Shown: positions 13,069 through 36,329 of the stretch, in pieces
Position numbering within the stretch: position 1 is the stretch's first letter
How the letters are laid out: each line of letters starts with the position of its first letter
Assembly: GCA_051294375.1 (NCBI GenBank)
Contig: CM119267.1
Coordinates: forward strand, 10,539,045 to 10,603,044
Direction: 5' to 3'
DNA: 64,000 bases
Source: Paraspadella gotoi
Taxonomy: Eukaryota; Chaetognatha
Program-made: the position numbers and the translations under genes
The notes under the pieces: model-generated
What the model was told of the DNA's origin: nothing
The model's database searches: none
The model's input: only the letters and a program-made list of their open reading frames with translations

Positions 13069-13398
13069 GTGGTGGAGGTGATGTGCGTGCTGATGATTGC
13101 GTTGGAGGTTGATGATGGTGATAGAGTTGGAGTGTTCACAGGGGAGAGTAGAGAGCTAAACAGTGAACAGTTCTGTGAACACCCTCATTCCTCAGTCCTC
13201 AAAGTCGATTAATTAAAATAAAAAATTAACCTCACATCCGTAACTTAAAAATGATACCAAAATGAGGGTTGATGAGGGTTAAAGAATTGGATGATGACAG
13301 TGAGGAAAATGAGTCCTGTGGACACTCGGCACTAACAACTACAGAAACCTCGTGTTAATTACGAAAAGGGTATTTTAAAAAAAAAGATTTCTCTTCAG

Positions 13399-17650
<4,252 letters not shown>

Positions 17651-17919
17651 TCGATGATCGAAGACAAGTTGGACGCGCTTCCAATTTTTTTTTTCCCGTT
17701 TAATAATAATAGTTAAACTCTATAATTTTATTTGTACATATTTTTCTAAGCCTCGTTTCTGCTTTCGATTGAGTACTGGTTTCTTTTTTTCGTTTCTCGT
17801 GATTTCTTTTTTTCTTTTCATTTTTCATTTCATTTCGCTGCGAGCTACGTGACGTTGTTAACGCCGTTATTTTTCTAATTATTTCTATTTCAATTTTTAT
17901 CATTTAATTCTTTCCTCAG

Positions 17920-18489
17920 AGATCACGAAAGGGCGGCAAGTCGAATAAACCCACCATAGACAATCAAGACCCTCGGAAACTCGACTCAAACCAAAGGATA
18001 AACATAAAGATCGACCTCAAAATTTCCCCCACAAAGACTTGGATCAGGTGAGTCAAGTCGGAGAAAAGTATCAACGCCAATTTTTATTTTAATATTTTTC
18101 CAGGATTTTAGCGATGGTTTTTTTTCCTTGAAAGTGGTATCGTTGGCCCAACGTGTTTTTTTTCTTCATACTTTTTATATTTTGCTATTTTTTTTTCTAA
18201 CATTTTTTTTTTAAATTACACTAATCCGTAACTAGATCCTTTGTATTTATTTTTTTAAAACTATGGCTAAATGTACTGTTTAAATTTTAATTTTCGAGAA
18301 CTTCAACTCAACCAAACCGAGAGTGCTTTTCGAAATTCCAACCCAAGGTGAGCGTTTGGATTTCTGGTCTCTCAAAAAAAACAATTCACTTCTCACTGCG
18401 TTAGCTTTTTTTTTTTTTTAATTTCAGATTATCAACTATTGTAACCATTTCTTCTGAAGCGGAAGACTCGATGATTTATGAGCTTAAAG
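17920..18489 (+). CDS. Unrecognised basic/proline-rich gene, first three exons, copy 1
   Basis: These are copies of the exons described at 24797-25358, at about 17920-18048, 18300-18349 and 18428-18489, with small indels (an extra A after the first acceptor and a shortened aaccaaacc). The copy is truncated right after the third exon, at the tandem junction near 18580, so it has no continuation in place. Confidence 0.6.
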
Positions 18490-18580
18490 GTAACAGTCCT
18501 GTCAGCTTTTCCATTTCTTCGTTTCCATAGTTACGATAATCAGTAGACTTCTCATTATATCACCAAGTCGCTTCCTATTT

Positions 18581-25440
<6,860 letters not shown>

Positions 25441-25796
25441 CTTCCTATTTAAACTGGATTGAATTGAATTGAATATCACTGCTAATTACTGCTAATGTCG
25501 CTTGGATCACAGGACCCCCTCCGCCATCTTTGTTCGCAAATCCTTCGATGGAATCCGACTCGGCGCCGCAAAAAAGGCCAGCGTCTTCGCGGCCGGCGTC
25601 GTCGTCGGTGATGACGTCGCCGTCGTCGTCGCTGCANNNNNNNNNNNNNNNNNNNNNNNNNGTCGCGTCGCTGCAGCTGTCGTCGTCGCCGCGGCGCGGG
25701 GCGGAGTCGCAACCTTCGCCGCAGCGGTTCTCCGGACCAGGTTGGCCGGAAATGATATTACTATTCAAATATGGGAGCGAATAAACGAGTCTTGAT

Positions 25797-26035
25797 TGAA
25801 AGCTTACAGAGACCTACTATGTCATTATCTTGTAAGAGTGATAGAGGCCTTAAACTACCATACCCTGACTTTGTACACTGTACAAAGTCAGGGTCAAGAT
25901 AGCTTATTGATTAAAATTTAAATGAATGGATAATTTTATGAAATTGGTACAACCAATATAAAAATTATCCATTCATTTAATAAATAAGCTATCTTGCCCT
26001 GACTATATAGTTGTACCAATTTCATAATTAAAGAG
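25797..26035. mobile_element. Fold-back repeat element (family A), copy 1
   Basis: This AT-rich repeat has diagnostic blocks: ttatcttgtaagagtgat, ccttaaactacc, caaagtcagggtcaagat, taaatgaatggataatttta and ggtaccaatttcat, present in both orientations. It includes a near-perfect palindrome CCCTGACTTTGTACA/TGTACAAAGTCAGGG around 25864-25892. Related copies are at 31497-31806, 37309-37475, 49735-49865 and 60095-60170. It has no coding capacity, so it is probably a MITE. Confidence 0.75.
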
Positions 26036-26306
26036 AAAGCTCAGTTTAAATTTGTTTTCAAACAACGGGTTTTTATTCCTACGGCTACGCATGTTTCTCT
26101 TCCGAGTCTTCTTCCAAAAAAAAAAATAGGAGTCGAAACATGTACATTGTACATTATTTTGGAATAAAAACCCGTTGTTTCTAATCAAATAAACAAATTC
26201 TCTTCAATACTAAAACTCAACGAAAAGAAAGTCTTATCATAAAGTCTAATAAAATTAAAAATATTTAATTTAGACTGGTTCACGGATCAAAATACTTTTT
26301 TCCTAG

Positions 26307-27290
26307 ATCCTCGAATCGTGACCCTTCACCGCCTTCGACGCAGCCGCCGCAGCAGCAGCGTCCGCCGCCTTCGTCGTCGTCGCCGCTCCGTCGTTGGATC
26401 GCGGACGAAGACCTTCGGGACAAAAGACCATCATCGCTAAGAAACCGATTTTCGCGGAAAAAGAAAAGAACTGGTCGCGACTTCCGGCGGAACGCGTCAA
26501 ACCTCGCGTGGCTCCTCCGCCGGCGCCGGGAACCAGGACGACGCCGTCGCCCCTGACGACGCGTATCAACCCGCGAAACCCCTCGCCAAAAGACGCCGCG
26601 GCCGCGGGCATCTTCATCGAGCGACGCCAATTCCGCGTGGGCGCGATGGTGCCCCCTTCGCGCCGCCGTTCAAAGGAGATGCTCTCGGCGGCGCTCCTGG
26701 AGTCGGCGGACCCCGAGTTACTTCCCTCGCCCTCCCGCCTTCTTACCAACTTCCAACGGGCGAATCTCTCTTCCGGCGGGATTCGACGCCGCGGCGCCGC
26801 TCGCCGGATTCCCGCGCGAGAAGGACGCCGACGGAGACGGACACGACGCCGACGACGACGACGACGGCCAATACGACCAAACCCCGCCCTCTCTCCAGCT
26901 CCATTCCCTTTCGTCATCACCTCTCCGCCCGCTTTACCGCCGCCCTAGTTCCCCCAAGGTCGCCGGCGAATGAACAGTCTGCCCGCCAGGGTCGTCAGTA
27001 CCTCGCCGCAGCATCCCCATCAGCATCTGCAGCATCGGCTGCAGCATCATCATCACATCCTCATCATCCTGGAGGCCGTCCCGGTCCAACGCCGGAGGTC
27101 CGCGTCACCAGCCCTTCGGCGCGCAGTTCGCGTGCTACTGTCACTCTTGTCAAGTGAGTCACTTTCGTGACGCGTCACGGGACGATGCCGATGACGGGAG
27201 GGGGCGCCGCGACGAGACGCCGACGAGATGGCGCTCCCGGCATCTCCGAGGACGATTCCGTCGTTTCTTACGTTTGAAGATTTTGCGGAG
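26307..27290 (+). CDS. Unrecognised proline-rich gene, large 3' exon, copy 1
   Basis: The exon enters in phase 1 after tttttcctag, joining the phase-1 end at 25740, and encodes DPRIVTL followed by long Pro/Ser/Ala-rich sequence, AEKEKNWSRLPAERVKPR, an acidic patch (DADGDGHDADDDDDG), then His/Gln-rich and ACYCHSCQ segments. It differs from the second copy (32076-33058) by several indels. The acidic reading GFPREKDADGD appears here, while copy 2 reads GFPPRRTPTE in another frame. A good donor (caa|gtgagt) follows CYCHSCQ near 27154, so the exon may stop there rather than run on. Function is unknown. Confidence 0.5.
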
Positions 27291-27294
27291 AATG

Positions 27295-30200
27295 GGGAAG
27301 AGGCCGGACGTTGCGGAAACTTCGCGGGGGGAAGGGTGCTTCTTATTTTTTCTTCTTTTTTTTTTTCATTTGGATCATTCATTGTGGTTTCCATCCAATG
27401 GAATCATTTACTCAAATCTCGCTACAAAGCCCCGCGAATTTCCAAACGTTTTCGTCTCATTAGAGTTTATATTTAGAAAGCTTTTTTTTTTTCAACGCCG
27501 GTAGTATTCGTCGCCATTTTTCAATCTTCATATCAGGGATAGAAATAAATACCCATCGTTTTACGAGTCTTTCCCACTGAGGCTCCGAAGTCACGGTTTT
27601 TCAAAAAACGTGTTTTTTTTTTTTTTCACTCCATCGATCCCCTTTTTGCGCCTCACCCCTTCCCCCCGCCCGCGGATTTCTGCATTTAATATTTTCGTAT
27701 ATTTGCTTTTTAGTCGTCGTTTTTCTACTTCGTCTTTGACCCTCAGCGGCAACAGAAAAGATATATATTTATTGTCTCTATTTCGTTATTTTCCTTTTCC
27801 CTTCTCTCCTCACTTTCTTCCCAATTCTTCCTTCCCTTCCCTTTGTTTCTTTCTTCTGTGTTTTTTATTTTTATTTTTGGGAATATTTTTTTTTTACGCT
27901 AACCATAATCCACTGGGAGAGCTGATATACAGTACGAAATAATTATAACTTCCAAAGACGCTAAAGAGATTAATCTATTATCACAGTTTATTAAAGTCTT
28001 TTTTAACGTGGTGTTACATTAACATACTTAGTAAGTGATATTTCTTAATCGCATTCCTCATACATACCTTGCGTTAATGGTCAGTAGAATTTTTGGTCTT
28101 GACCTGCTCCAGCAATGAGCACGTGTCATTTTGGGAATTGGCTGTCGAGTGATTTTGTTTGCTATTGACCATAACACAAATAAATTCTCTTTTTTTATAA
28201 TAGTAGATAATTATCATGTCCAATTGTAACGAATCCTATCGAAAAGTCATCTATTTAATATTTTGTGTCTTCTCTTGTGTGATTTATTGTTTATTCACTG
28301 ATAATAAATTCTAAAATGCTGATATAACGGTTTTTTTTAATTTCCTGTCTTATTATGATTTACTTTAAAAAAATCACAAGCCAAGGATATGTTTTTATCT
28401 ATTTGGCATCTATGCTAAGCGAAACATAAAGAAACAATCAGGATGCAAGGTAGAAGAAAAATCACTATGACATATATGACATTTTCTAAAATTAAAATAA
28501 CTTGCGAAGTAAACATATATTTTTGTTACAGATAACAAATCTAGCCCAACGTAATGAGACAATTGGGCGTTGGTAAAGCTCTAGAACAGTCATGCATGAC
28601 CAATGACCAAATTCGTATTATAACTCAGTTTCCCATTCCCAAAAACTTTTCATTACAAATATGACATTTAACACAGTAAAAGAGGTTTTAGTAGTGAACC
28701 TTTAGTGTTCATTTTTCAAAATAATTTTTAACTACAGTTGCAATAATAGATGAACATTTTGGCACCGAGTGAGAGCTCTCTGGAATGACATGTTAAAAAT
28801 AGGGCAGTCACAATCCAAGCGGTGAGTTAAAAAAAACAAAAATATAGTCTTTAAAGTTTTTTAAGGTTTTTGAAATTTCTTTAGCTTTAGCAGAAAGTAT
28901 AAATACTATTTAGGACATTGGTTTATACACGAAACAGTTTAAATTCGAGATTGGTAGATTGCATAGCGAAGAGCGATAGAAAATAAACACAAATGATCAA
29001 TGATTGTCGAGCGTTCAAAACTCAAAATAATTCATTATTTTTCAATCATAGTTATAACAAAACCTTCATTTCGACAGGGAATCCCCGTAAATGGCTGAGA
29101 TTTCCCGTATGTCTCTATCGGACTTATGGCATGCATGATATCACATAACGCAACAATATGGCGAATCTAAGTAATACTTGTGAAAATAAACGATTATATG
29201 TATTTTAATACAAGAAACACCTACCGTTTTGTTAAAATCCCATCTTTGGTTACGCTTTATACAATCAAAGATCTTAAAAGATGTAGCCTAGGTTTAAAAC
29301 TCAGGACTGCAACCCTTAGTCGCAATAAGGATCGAGGAACATTTGTATATATTTTTTTGATATTGTGCATTCTTTTATAGATTTTGTGAATCGCGTTTCT
29401 CTTAGATATTATTGAGATGCGTCAATGTTAGAATATGGAATTGATTAAATATATATTAAAGAGCTGTTTAAAAAAAGCACTCTGCATGCTAATAGGTATG
29501 TTTTCATGCAATCTAAATTCGTTTGTTTAATTTAAAATAATTTTTCCGACCGCGATCATGCAAAAAAAGCGCGGTGGCTTATTTAGGTTTCGGGGTAAAG
29601 TCTCGTTTTTCGTGTTTGTTTATTATAAATGTTTGCAATTACACGGTCGCTCGAGCACGAACGAGGAAAGCTAAAAAACTATGCCTGGGATCGAGATGCT
29701 CCCAGATTATGGTATAAATTCGAGGGGACAGAAAAAAAAAATCTAAAAAAATGCACAACGTGACCAAAAATCCGAGGTTCTTTCGAACTCGGTCTCAGAA
29801 AAAGGTCAAAAGACGTCGGTCGAAGAAAGTCGGTCTCTCTTTCGTTTTTTTCTTTCTTCGAAATTCGCGGCGGAGTTCTTAACGATGCCATTCAATGGGT
29901 TCTTGAATTTGTTGGATAATCCTTGAATGGACTTTCGGACTTTTTGCAAGAACGTTACCATCGGACTTGAACCGTAATTCATTTGTCAGGGTCGAGAATA
30001 CGATCCCAATCTCTCACATTGCAAATTAAGAAGCGCCGAAACGCGATTAGGCCAAATTTAGGTGCAAATCGAATGCAAAGAAGCGAGAGATTGAAATCTT
30101 TCTTTCATAATTCATTACTTTTTCTTTCTTTAAAGGCGGAAGCGCGATTATGCGCGCGCAATATAGTCTTGCGCGCAGGAAATGAGCGCATGCGCGAGTG

Positions 30201-30370
30201 CGGGCGGCTCAGAGATATATGAACCGGTCAGTCGACGGAACTGACGCGCGGACGACATGCGGGCGAAAGCGCCGGCGCGACACGCCCACGCAGTCGTAAG
30301 AGGCCTTTGGCGTAGCGTAGCGTGGCTTGTAAGCGAGGCGTACGGCGAAAAATAACCGCGGCGCGTCGCG
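27295..30370. other. Intergenic region, copy 1
   Basis: This sequence follows the proline-rich gene and lies before the LRRC43 3' copy. It is T-rich (27340-27900, possible 3' UTR), then AT-rich with no convincing gene. A short minus-strand open frame (about 30020-29800) reads RDWDRILDPDN..., as in copy 2, but is frame-broken here by two extra bases near 29973-29982. The last 300 bases are GC- and CpG-rich. Confidence 0.5.
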
Positions 30371-30410
30371 GACTAGAAGCGCGATCTAGTCGGACACCTT
30401 AGCTGTTGGA
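30120..30410. promoter_or_regulatory. CpG-rich patch with NRF1-type site (copy 1)
   Basis: About 290 bases rich in CpG interrupt AT-rich DNA. The sequence contains GCGCATGCGC at 30186-30195, the core of the NRF1 palindromic site, beside two more GCGCGC runs and a TATA-like atatat at about 30215. The same patch recurs at 35930-36210, with GCGCATGCGC at 35983-35992. The composition suggests a promoter for an unseen transcript. No start exon could be assigned on either strand. Confidence 0.4.
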
Positions 30411-30529
30411 GACCCCGGCACGTGGCGATGATGATAAAAATGACGACGATGATGAAGATCAAGATGAAATGACGACGCCGACGAGCCAGAAACCGTTTGA
30501 CCTCCAGCAGCAGACGAGGCGTCGACGCG

Positions 30530-31438
30530 TCAGCCGGATCCCGCCGCGGCGACGCTCCCGCGGCTGACGCTGCCGCGGCTGAACCATCAGCGTCTCCTTC
30601 GCCTCCAGCTCCGCCTTCAGTGCCCGCGCCGCCGGCGCTTTCCTGCGGAGCGCGGCGAGTATTGTAATGAGTATTTGATTGATCGATCGATTGCAATAAT
30701 ACCGAGGCTTAGAAACTCACTTGGGTCAAGTCTGTCTTCTTGAGGGCAATGAGGGAGTCTTGGAGGGTGAGCCAATGGAAGAGCTGGATGCGTAGGTGAC
30801 ACTCTAGGGCTGAACTGATCGATTCTCTTCTTCTATCGCCTGACGGATCCGTAAGATTCAAAATGTACTCGTTACACGCGTAACGAGAACTCCGTTACTA
30901 ATATTGTACCGATAGAATGAAAAACTTTTTTTTTCAATAAGCACCTGCATGTCGCTGGCCGTTCCCCTTTGTCCTTGCCTCCTTTGTCCTTAGGTGTTTT
31001 TGGCGCCGGCGCTTCCTTTGGGCGGCGCCGCTTCCGGCGTCGCGCCAACCTTTCTTCCGACTCGCCCTTTTTTAGCGCCTCCTTCACTCCTCCTGCGCCT
31101 CCACCCTTGCAACGGAGGGGGGAGGGGCATTGGGGATTAACGATTTTTTCGATTTGTTTGGATGATTAGTTACATTGATTACATTGCTCATTGTTTCAAT
31201 AAAGTTTATAATTTTTCCTAGTTTTTTTTTCTCCCGCCACTTGTCAAACTCGCCTTTCCCCTTTTTGTCCTTGTCCTTTCCTCCGCTCCCGTCTTTGTCC
31301 TTGTCCTTTTCTCCCTTGATCCTTTTTGCTTTTCTCGCCGCGCCTTCGGACTCCTTCACTGTCACTCGGTGAACCTCCTCCTGGTCGCCGTCTTTGCAGT
31401 AGACGAGTTCGATCTCGAACTCACCGTCGAGGAAATCC
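30530..31438 (-). pseudogene. LRRC43 3' exons, truncated duplicate copy
   Basis: This holds copies of the last four LRRC43 exons: 31438 to about 31235 ([17 protein letters not shown]), about 31105-30945, 30839-30721 (short one base near 30807, so frame-broken) and 30642-30530. Exon 15 and everything upstream are absent because the duplication unit ends in the repeat at 31497-31806. Frame breaks against the second copy occur in at least three exons. It is a duplicated gene fragment or an uncollapsed haplotype and cannot make LRRC43 by itself. Confidence 0.75.
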
Positions 31439-31496
31439 CTGAAGCAAGCATTCGAGATCTATCGACCAAGCAGAGAATCGTCGCGGGGATACTTTT

Positions 31497-31806
31497 ATTT
31501 ATGAAATCGGTACAACCAATATAAAAAATTATCCATTCATTTAATAAATAAGCTTTCTTGCCCCTGACTTTGGACACTGGACACAGTGGACAGCTTAGGT
31601 GGTTAAGGCTCCATCACTCTTACAAGATAATAACATAGCAAGGTCCCTCTTGCAGAGACCTGCTTTGTCATTATCTTGTAAGAGTGATTTGAGGCCTTAA
31701 ACTACCAAAGCCACAGTGTACAAAGTCAGGGTCAAGATCGCTTATTCATTAAAATTTAAATGAATGGATAATTTTATATTAGTTGTACCAATTTCATAAA
31801 TAAAAG
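31497..31806. mobile_element. Fold-back repeat element (family A), full-length copy
   Basis: Two long inverted arms (about 31497-31650 and 31655-31806) share blocks such as atccattcatttaa/ttaaatgaatggat, ggtacaaccaatat, and the atcactcttacaagataat motif. The arms meet at a short loop near tcttgcagagacc. It marks the exact boundary between the two units of the 26-37 kb tandem duplication. It is a non-coding MITE-type element. Confidence 0.8.
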
Positions 31807-32075
31807 GAAAGCTCAGTTAAATTTGTTTTCAAACAACGGTTTTTATTCCTACGGACGATGTTCTCTTTCGAGTCTTTTCTTCAAAAAAAATAAATAGGGA
31901 TCGAAACATGTACATTGTACATTATTTTGGAATAAAAACCCGTTTGTTTCTAAACAAATAAAACAAATTCTCTTCAATACTAAAACTCAACGAAAATAAA
32001 GTCTTGTCATAAAGTCTAATAAAATTAAAAATATTTAATTTAGATTGGTTCACTGATCAAAATACTTTTTCCTAG

Positions 32076-33058
32076 ATCCTCGAATCGTGACCCTTCCACC
32101 GCCTTCGACGCAGCCGCCGCATCAGCAGCGTCCGCCGCCTTCGTCGTCCTCGTCGCCGCCTCCGTCGTTGGATCGCGGACGAAGGCCTTCGGGACAAAAG
32201 ACCATCATCGCTAAGAAACCGATTTTCGCGGAAAAAGAAAAGAACTGGTCGCGACTTCCGGCGGAACGCGTCAAACCTCGCGTGGCTCCTCCGCCGGCGC
32301 CGGGAACCAGGACGACGCCGTCGCCCCTGACGACGCGTATCAACCCGCGAAACGCCTCGCCAAAAGACGCCGCGGCCGCCGGGCATCTTCATCGAGCGAC
32401 GCCAATTCGCGTGGGCGGCGATGGTGCCCCCTTCGCGCCGCCGTTCAAAGGAGATGCTCTCGGCGGCGCTCCTGGAGTCGGCGGACCCCGAGTTACTTCC
32501 CTCGCCCTCCCGCCTTCTTACCAACTTCCCAACGGGCGAATCTCTCTTCCGGCGGGATTCGACGCCGCGGCGCCGCTCGCCGGATTCCCGCCGAGAAGGA
32601 CGCCGACGGAGACGGACACGACGCCGACGACGACGACGACGGCCAATACGACCAAACCCCGCCCTCTCTCCAGCTCCATTCCCTTTCGTCATCACCCATC
32701 CCGCCCGCTTTACCGCCCGCCTAGTTCCCCCAAGGTCGCCGGGCGAATGAACAGTCTGCCCGCCAGGGTCGTCAGTACCTCGCCGCAGCATCCCCATCAG
32801 CATCTGCAGCATCGGCTGCAGCATCATCATCAGCATCCTCATCATCCTGGAGGCCGTCCGCGGTCCAACGCCGGAGGTCCGCGTCACCAGCCCTTCGGCG
32901 CGCAGTTCGCGTGCTACTGTCACTCTTGTCAAGTGAGTCACTTTCGTGACGCGTCACGGGACGATGCCGATGACGGGAAGGGGGCGCCGCGACGAGGACG
33001 CCGACGAGATGGCGCTCCCGGCATCTCCGAGGACGATTCCGTCGTTTCTTACGTTTGA
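32076..33058 (+). CDS. Unrecognised proline-rich gene, large 3' exon, copy 2
   Basis: The open frame runs from the acceptor (ttcctag) to a stop after EDDSVVSYV. It encodes a Pro/Ser-rich start, IFAEKEKNWSRLPAERVKPR, further Pro/Ala-rich sequence, a His/Gln-rich run (HPHQHLQHRLQHHHQHPHH), FGAQFACYCHSCQ, and a charged tail. The tail -S-Y-V resembles a class I PDZ-binding end, but two facts weaken this. A consensus donor (caa|gtgagt) follows CYCHSCQ near 32934, and the frame in the middle differs from copy 1. The protein looks disordered, and I recognise no family. No phase-matched upstream exons lie next to this copy. Confidence 0.5.
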
Positions 33059-33064
33059 AGATTT

Positions 33065-35930
33065 TGCGGAGAATGGGGAAGAGGCCGGACGTTGCGGAAA
33101 CTTCGCTGGGGGAAAAGGGTGCTTCTTATTTTTTCTTCTTTTTTTTTTTCATTTGGATCATTCATTGTGGTTTCCATTCAATGGAATCATTTACTCAAAT
33201 CTCGCTACAAAGCCCCGCGAATTTCCAAACGTTTTCGTCTCATTAGAGTTTATATTTAGAAAGCTTTTTTTTTTTCAACGCCGGTAGTATTCGTCGCCAT
33301 TTTTCAATCTTCATATCAGGGATAGAAATAAATACCCATCGTTTTACGAGTCTTTCCCACTGAGGGCTCCCGAAGTCACGGTTTTTCAAAAAACGTGTTT
33401 TTTTTTTCACTCCATCGATCCCCTTTTTGCGCCTCACCCCTTCCCCCCGCCCGCGGATTTCTGCATTTAATATTTTCGTATATTTGCTTTTTAGTCGTCG
33501 TTTTTCTACTTCGTCTTTGACCCTCAGCGGCAACAGAAAAGATATATATTTATTGTCTCTATTTCGTTATTTCGTTATTTTCCTTTTCCCTTCTCTCCTC
33601 ACTTTCCTTCCCAATTCTTCCTTCCCTTCCCTTTGTTTCTTTCTTCTGTGTTTTTTATTTTTATTTTTGGGAATATTTTTTTTTTTACGCTAACCATAAT
33701 CCACTGGGAGAGCTGATATACAGTACGAAATAATTATAACTTCCAAAGACGCTAAAGAGATTAATCTATTATCACAGTTTATTAAAGTCTTTTTTAACGT
33801 GGTGTTACATTAACATACTTAGTAAGTGATATTTCTTAATCGCATTCCTCATACATACCTTGCGTTAATGGTCAGTAGAATTTTTGGTCTTGACCTGCTC
33901 CAGCAATGAGCACGTGTCATTTTGGGAATTGGCTGTCGAGTGATTTTGTTTGCTATTGACCATTACACAAATAAATTCTCTTTTTTTATAATAGTAGATA
34001 ATTATCATGTCCAATTGTAACGAATCCTATCGAAAAGTCATCTATTTAATATTTTGTGTCTGCTCTTGTGTGATTTTATTGTTTATTCACTGATAATAAA
34101 TTCTAAAATGCTGATATAACGGTTTTTTTTAATTTCCTGTCTTATTATGATTTACTTTAAAAAATCACAAGCCGAAGGATATGTTTTTATCTATTTGGCA
34201 TCTATGCTAAGCGAAACATAAAGAAACAATCAGGATGCAAGGTAGAAGAAAAATCACTATGACATATATGACATTTTCTAAAATTAAAATAACTTGCGAA
34301 GTAAACATATATTTTTGTTACAGATAACAAATCTAGCCCAACGTAATGAGACAATTGGGCGTTGGTAAAGCTCTAGAACAGTCATGCATGACCAATGACC
34401 AAATTCGTATTATAACTCAGTTTCCCATTCCCAAAAACTTTTCATTACAAATATGACATTTAACACAGTAAAAGAGGTTTTAGTAGTGAACCTTTTAGTG
34501 TTCATTTTTCAAAATAATTTTTAACTACAGTTGCAATAATAGATGAACATTTTGGCACCGAGTGAGAGCTCTCTGGAATGACATGTTAAAAATAGGGCAG
34601 TCACAATCCAGCGGTGAGTTAAAAAAAACAAAATATAGTTCTTTAAAGTTTTTTAAGGTTTTTGAAATTTCTTTAGCTTTAGCAGAAAGTATAAATACTA
34701 TTTAGGACATTGGTTTTATACACGAAACAGTTTAAATTCGAGATTGGTAGATTGCATAGCGAAGAGCGATTAGAAAATAAACACAAATGATCAATGATTG
34801 TCGAGCGTTCAAAACTCAAAATAATTCATTATTTTTTGCAATCATAGTTATAACAAAACCTTCATTTCGACAGGGAATCCCCGTATATGGCTGAGATTTC
34901 CCGTATGTCTCTATCGGACTTATGGCATGCATGATATCACATAACGCAACAATATGGCGAATCTAAGTAATACTTGTGAAAATAAACGATTATATGTATT
35001 TTTAATACAAGAAACACCTACCGTTTTGTTAAAATCCCATCTTTGGTTACGCTTTATACAATCAAAGATCTTAAAAGATGTAGCCTAGGTTTAAAACTCT
35101 AGGACTGCAACCCTTAGTCGCAATAAGGATCGAGGAACATTTGTATATATTTTTTTGATATTGTGCATTCTTTTATAGATTTTGTGAATCGCGTTTCTCT
35201 TAGATATTATTGAGATGCGTCAATGTTAGAATATGGAATTGATTAAATATATATTAAAGAGCTGTTTAAAAAAAGCACTCTGCATGCTAATATGGTATGT
35301 TTTCATGCAATCTAAATTCGTTTGTTTAATTTTTAATAATTTTTCCGACCGCGATCATGCAAAAAAAGCGCGGTGGCTTATTTAGGTTTCGGGGTAAAGT
35401 CTCGTTTTTCGTGTTTGTTTATTATAAATGTTTGCAATTACACGGTCGCTCGAGCACGAACGAGGAAAGCTTAAAACTATGCCTGGGATCGAGATGCTCC
35501 CAGATTATGGTATAAATTCGAGGGGACAGAAAAAGAAAAATCTAAAAAATGCACAACGTGACCAAAAATCCGAGGTTCTTTCGAACTCGGTCTCAGAAAA
35601 AGGTCAAAAGACGTCGGTCGAAGAAAGTCGGTCTCTCTTTCGTTTTTTTCTTTCTTCGAAATTCGCGGCGGAGTTCTTAACGATGCCATTCAATGGGTTC
35701 TTGAATTTGTTGGATAATCCTTGAATGGACTTTCGGACTTTTTGCAAGAACGTTACCATCGGACTTGAACCGTATTCATTGTCAGGGTCGAGAATACGAT
35801 CCCAATCTCTCACATTGCAAATTAAGAAGCACCGAAACAGCGATTAGGCCAAATTTAGGTGCAGATCGAATGCAAAGAAGCGAGAGATTGAAATCTTTCT
35901 TTCATAATTCATTACTTTTTCTTTCTTTTA
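33065..35930. other. Intergenic region, copy 2
   Basis: This is the second copy of the AT-rich intergenic stretch. It has a T-rich start (33120-33680), then sequence without convincing coding signal. It contains the short minus-strand open frame described at 35604-35813. Confidence 0.5.
35604..35813 (-). CDS. Short minus-strand open frame, possible terminal exon
   Basis: After an acceptor-like ...gtgag the frame reads RDWDRILDPDNEYGSSPMVT, then FLQKVRKSIQGLSNKF, KNPLNGIVKNSAANFEE and a basic end to a stop, about 69 codons. The residue mix is protein-like and unlike the surrounding low-complexity frames. There is no in-frame ATG except an internal one. It lies just left of the CpG-rich patch, which could be its promoter. 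Copy 1 has the same sequence with a two-base insertion. A terminal exon of a short gene, or chance, are both possible. Confidence 0.3.
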   Translation of the reverse strand: MRDWDRILDPDNEYGSSPMVTFLQKVRKSIQGLSNKFKNPLNGIVKNSAANFEERKKRKRDRLSSTDVF

Positions 35931-36329
35931 AGGCGGAAGCGCGATTATGCGCGCGCAATATAGTCTTGCGCGCAGGAAATGAGCGCATGCGCGAGTGCGG
36001 GCGGCTCAGAGATATATGAACCGGTCAGTCGACGGACGATTGACGCCGGACGACATGCGGGCGAAAGCGCCGGCGCGACACGCCCACGCAGTCGTAAGAG
36101 GCCTTTGGCGTAGCGTAGCGTGGCTGTAAGCGAGGCGTACGGCGAAAAATAACCGCGCGGCGCGTCGCGGACTAGAAGCGCGATCTAGTCGGACACCCTT
36201 AGCTGTTGGAGACCCCGGCACGTGGCGATGATGATAAAAATGACGACGATGATGAAGATCAAGATGAAGATGACGACGCCGACGAGCCAGAAACCGTTGA
36301 CCTCCAGCAGCAGACGAGGCGTCGACGCG

